Shown: one piece after another, positions 60,934 through 64,000 of the stretch | Numbering within the stretch: position 1 is the stretch's first letter | How the letters are laid out: each line of letters opens with the position of its first letter | DNA from: Pseudoscleropodium purum | Taxonomy: Eukaryota > Streptophyta > Bryopsida > Hypnales > Brachytheciaceae | NCBI GenBank assembly: GCA_963969395.1 | Contig: OZ017796.1 | Location: 30,060,243-30,124,242 of the forward strand | Length of the DNA: 64,000 nucleotides | Direction of reading: 5' to 3' | Translations under genes and position numbers: made by a program | The notes under the pieces: generated by a model | Database searches by the model: none | Seen by the model: only the letters and a program-made list of their open reading frames with translations | Told to the model about the DNA's origin: nothing

Positions 60934-63080
60934 CTAACTAGCCCAGAAAATGCGCAACTGTGCTATGTGACGTAATAATTCTTCCCTGCCTTGGTTAGTC
61001 GCGGAACTCGTCATAATCCATGGGGGTGTCTCAGCGAATAAAGGTTTCAGCTTGTCTAGAAAGTCCTTGATGTTTTCTTCTGGTTTCCGGCCCCCATTCT
61101 TCTTCTTTTTCTTCCTATCGCATTTCGTAAATACGACAGTGAGAGGTATCTGTGAAACGATGAAAGCCAATTTTCACACATGTAAGTTCAAATCGAGACA
61201 TTCTATACTAAAAATCCATCAATTTCACTACAATTACATCCAACAAGAGGATGAGTTATAAAAAAACCGAAAGTCGAGGTAGCTAGATAAGAACGTTCCA
61301 AGAGGAATCATTTCATTTAAGATTGAGAACCACCATGCTAAATAGTCACGGCGTCTTCCTTACCTTTTTACGCCCAAGCCAGTCGATGCAGTCTAGATCA
61401 ATTTGTTGAGGTTCAATGCTAGAGTCAACAAGAAGTAGAACACAAACAAGCGTCTCTCGTTTCAAAAAATATTCCTTTGTGAACTCATTCCAATCCGTGC
61501 GTATGGCTGTTGGAGCCTTGGCAAATCTGGCACAATCACAATCATGTTTTATCAGTTCCAAAAATGTTATACCAACTTAAAACAACCGAAAACACGAAAC
61601 AACCAGACTCCGCACGCCAAATTACAAAATACCATCGCGTAGATCAATCGTCATGATGTTTTGATAAATTTGTGAGCGATAAGCCATACCCGTAACCAGG
61701 AAGATCGACCAGGTACCATTTCTTGTTGATAAGAAAATGATTTATGAGTTGGGTTTTACCTGCAGAGTTCAAACTCTAGCTTATCAGCATAATTCAAGAT
61801 GCTCAACATTGTGAGATTCAGGATGCATCCCAAATAGAGTAATCAAGCAACCAGATTTAGAATTCCATCGTCTCCTAGTTTCAGGACCTTGTACTGCAAT
61901 TGATCATCATTGTCCCGTACGTGCCCAAAGGGCCGAAAGTGGCTTTCCACATACACAAGAGTTGAAACGAATCATTTACGAAGCTTCAAAGCAACAAACT
62001 GTACCAATAGAATGAAGAGATCGTACCCTACATTTTTTAACGATAGAAATACGTTTTGAAAGAATTTTAATCGAGTAAGAGCTTCCTCAGTGGACTCTCA
62101 GTTTTTAGCTAGGGCACTATTGTAGGGGTTTAGATAGAAAGAATAAGTCCAATTGCATAACCTACATAAACCCTAAACCCTTTCCTGAAGCCGTACAAGA
62201 CCTTACATAAATCAAACTATGAATTCTGAATACTAGACTTGCGAACAGAGGAGTCCAATGTGATCAGAATATGGCATACACCAAATGGACTACCAAATGT
62301 AATCCACTCGACTGTGTCATATTAAAGCCAGACTAAAATGCAAACTCCAAACAAAAATGAACCAAGACCAAGGTCAAATTGCTCTAGTGAAGAGCCCTAA
62401 ACCCGAGAGCGCTCTGATTGAGTGAATGAATTACGCTAGAACTTCCACTTAAAATCATCGTTTACGGGAGAATGTGCATACTTCGAGCTCAGAGACATGA
62501 ACCAAAAAATTCACTCACCGGGTTTCTTGGATGTTTGCGCCAGCTCCTTTCGCCGAACGAGCGAATTAATCAGCGACGACTTCCCCACATTCGACCTCCC
62601 CACAAGCGCAATCTCAGGAAACCCCTCCCCAGGGCAGTCCTCTGCCTTGCTACTACTCTTGATAAATTCTGCGGACTTCACTAGCGCCATTCGGCCAACA
62701 TCGGCACCCGCCGTAAGGACGATATTCGACCCTGGCATGGATTTCAATCCTTGATCCCCCGGTTGCGCACTCGGATCCGTCAACTGCACATCGGTTTCCT
62801 CCGTGTATCCGACTTCCGCCAGCACGGCCCGCGACTTCTCCACCCTGGAGAATCTCCGGCTCGTGAAGCTCCTCTGAAGTCCTAAGACTCGCCACTCGTC
62901 AACCCTAAAACCCCAAAACGCGAACCTCCAATTCGAGTTCCCCACGACCGAGCCTGGAAGCGCAGGCGACAGGGAGCTAGAGGCGTGCGTGTGGGAGAAT
63001 GCTCTCGACAGAGCCATGGACGCAGGCAAGGCGCAGCGGCATTGAGGTAACAGCAACAAACGGGGATGAAGCAACGCCAT
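60934..63080 (-). CDS. ENGB: EngB/YihA-type GTPase, probable plastid precursor, 4 exons
   Basis: Minus-strand exons 63080-62519, 61759-61690, 61526-61364 and 61149-60934 join through GT-AG introns (donors GTGAGT, GTATGG, GTAAGG) to give 336 residues. TRAFAC-class GTPases of this type act in ribosome assembly; plant organellar homologues are needed for embryo development in Arabidopsis (EMB2001). The first ~85 residues are Arg/Ser/Ala-rich with almost no acidic residues, as in a transit peptide. Motifs: G1 [10 protein letters not shown] (161-170), [12 protein letters not shown] containing the G2 Thr, G3 DLPGYG (206-211), G4 TKCD (273-276) and G5 [14 protein letters not shown] run [10 protein letters not shown] just after G4 is a lysine-rich insert in the usual loop. 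The end LRIFWAS matches the family's terminal helix. No other gene overlaps it except antisense chance frames. Confidence 0.93.
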
Positions 63081-64000
63081 TGCGAATGGGTTCAGGTGTT
63101 TCAGCTAATCCATGAATGCGCCGGAACGAAAACTGTGTTTCTCTTCAGAAGACAGTGCTGTAGCCATTGACTCGGGGATTCCTCTGCAAACAGGGCTCAG
63201 AATCGCACTACCGAACTGGAGTGAGGCACAATTTCCCGCAGCGAAAGTTGCTGCCTGCAGTGTTTGGATAAAACTGGATAGAGGAGGGGGCGAGTAAGTC
63301 TTAAACCCTAACTCCAATTTTGGATGAATGGAATGTTGGAAAGTGACATAAGAGAAGACTACAGTACTTGGGATCCCAGTGCTAAGGAAGCTGGTGTGAA
63401 ACTCTTTATTATCACACTTGGACAAAATGTTTTAGCACACAAGGCTTTTTTTTTTCATTTTCTAAGAAGTGCCAAAGTGGTGATATAAAATGTTATAGTG
63501 GTGCTCCAAACTTCAACATTCATCCACATATTGTATAGAAAATATCAATTAGCACATGTCACATGTCTTTAATTTGATATTCATTCACAATCTAGTGATT
63601 TCATCCAAGATTTTTTATAATTTGAAATTTTCTACACATTTTTCTGCCATTTTTTAGCCTAATTATTTTTTCTGGTGCAATTTGGCACCAAAAAGTTAAA
63701 AAAAAAAAAAAGCCCTAGCACACACCCTATGTCTAGGTCGGTTTCATGAATAATAATTAAGGAAAAATTGAAGCCTATCTAAAAGTTTGTTAAATTTATA
63801 AATCAATATCCAAAAAACAAAGAATTTTTTTTTAAGGATTTTCAATATTTTGTAAAATTTGAAATGTTAAATTAGAAATCTTTATAATAATTTGAAATTT
63901 TGAAACTAACATTTTGTGCAATCTAAATTTCAAAATTAAATCATTTTGACACACAAGTGTTGAAATTGATATGTGGATAGGGTTACATTTCTATACAATG
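63081..64000. other. EngB upstream region, then AT-rich DNA
   Basis: 63081-63320 is of moderate GC and probably the EngB promoter and leader. A minus-strand frame at 63105-63425 ends upstream of the EngB ATG and has no recognisable product. Telomere-box-like AAACCCTAA lies at 63303-63311. After 63430 the DNA is AT-rich with nothing recognised. Confidence 0.4.

Noticed and set aside
62511..62895. Plus- and minus-strand frames overlapping EngB exon 1
   Set aside because: Shadows of the GC-richer first exon; only the EngB frame carries GTPase motifs.

Overview
This is nuclear DNA from a land plant. Four split genes with GT-AG introns encode typical plant proteins: an ARF-family small GTPase, a chloroplast-type 3-dehydroquinate synthase (shikimate pathway), a P-class pentatricopeptide repeat (PPR) protein, and an EngB/YihA-type GTPase with a probable transit peptide. 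Plant-type telomere repeats (CCCTAAA) sit inside one intron. The few exons of the dehydroquinate synthase and the very AT-rich, repeat-packed intergenic DNA fit a seed-free plant (moss or lycophyte) better than a flowering plant, but that is only an impression. I saw no rRNA, tRNA, CRISPR array or bacterial-type operon.

Layout. 1-15 kb is a gene-rich block, all on the + strand: ARF GTPase (2295-5393), DHQS (7287-9412), PPR (12052-14510). From 15 to 58 kb the window is mostly AT-rich repeat DNA: dispersed repeat families in both orientations, a 101-104 bp tandem array, hairpins, and two GC-rich non-autonomous hAT-like transposons with perfect 8-bp target-site duplications. Islands of higher GC within this stretch carry small intronless genes. 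58-64 kb is another gene-bearing end, with the third small-protein gene (+) and the EngB GTPase (-).

The most unusual content is a set of three small intronless paralogues (23015-23329, 36147-36461, 58529-58957), all on the + strand. They share an N-terminal box (E-x-[LF]-S-R-x(2)-[LM]-R-R-K-Y) and a C-terminal box (SNDVIDE-x-W-x(3)-ALRRS-x-AEGRL) separated by an unconserved linker. I do not recognise the family. A further GC-rich candidate gene with a reading-frame break (46826-47520) lies between members 2 and 3. Its 3' flank is duplicated downstream of member 3, and its far-upstream flank matches sequence about 2 kb upstream of member 1. This suggests the small-gene islands spread by segmental duplication.

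The conserved genes have no obvious joint pathway. DHQS and EngB both probably act in the plastid, the PPR probably binds RNA in an organelle, and ARF acts in Golgi vesicle traffic.
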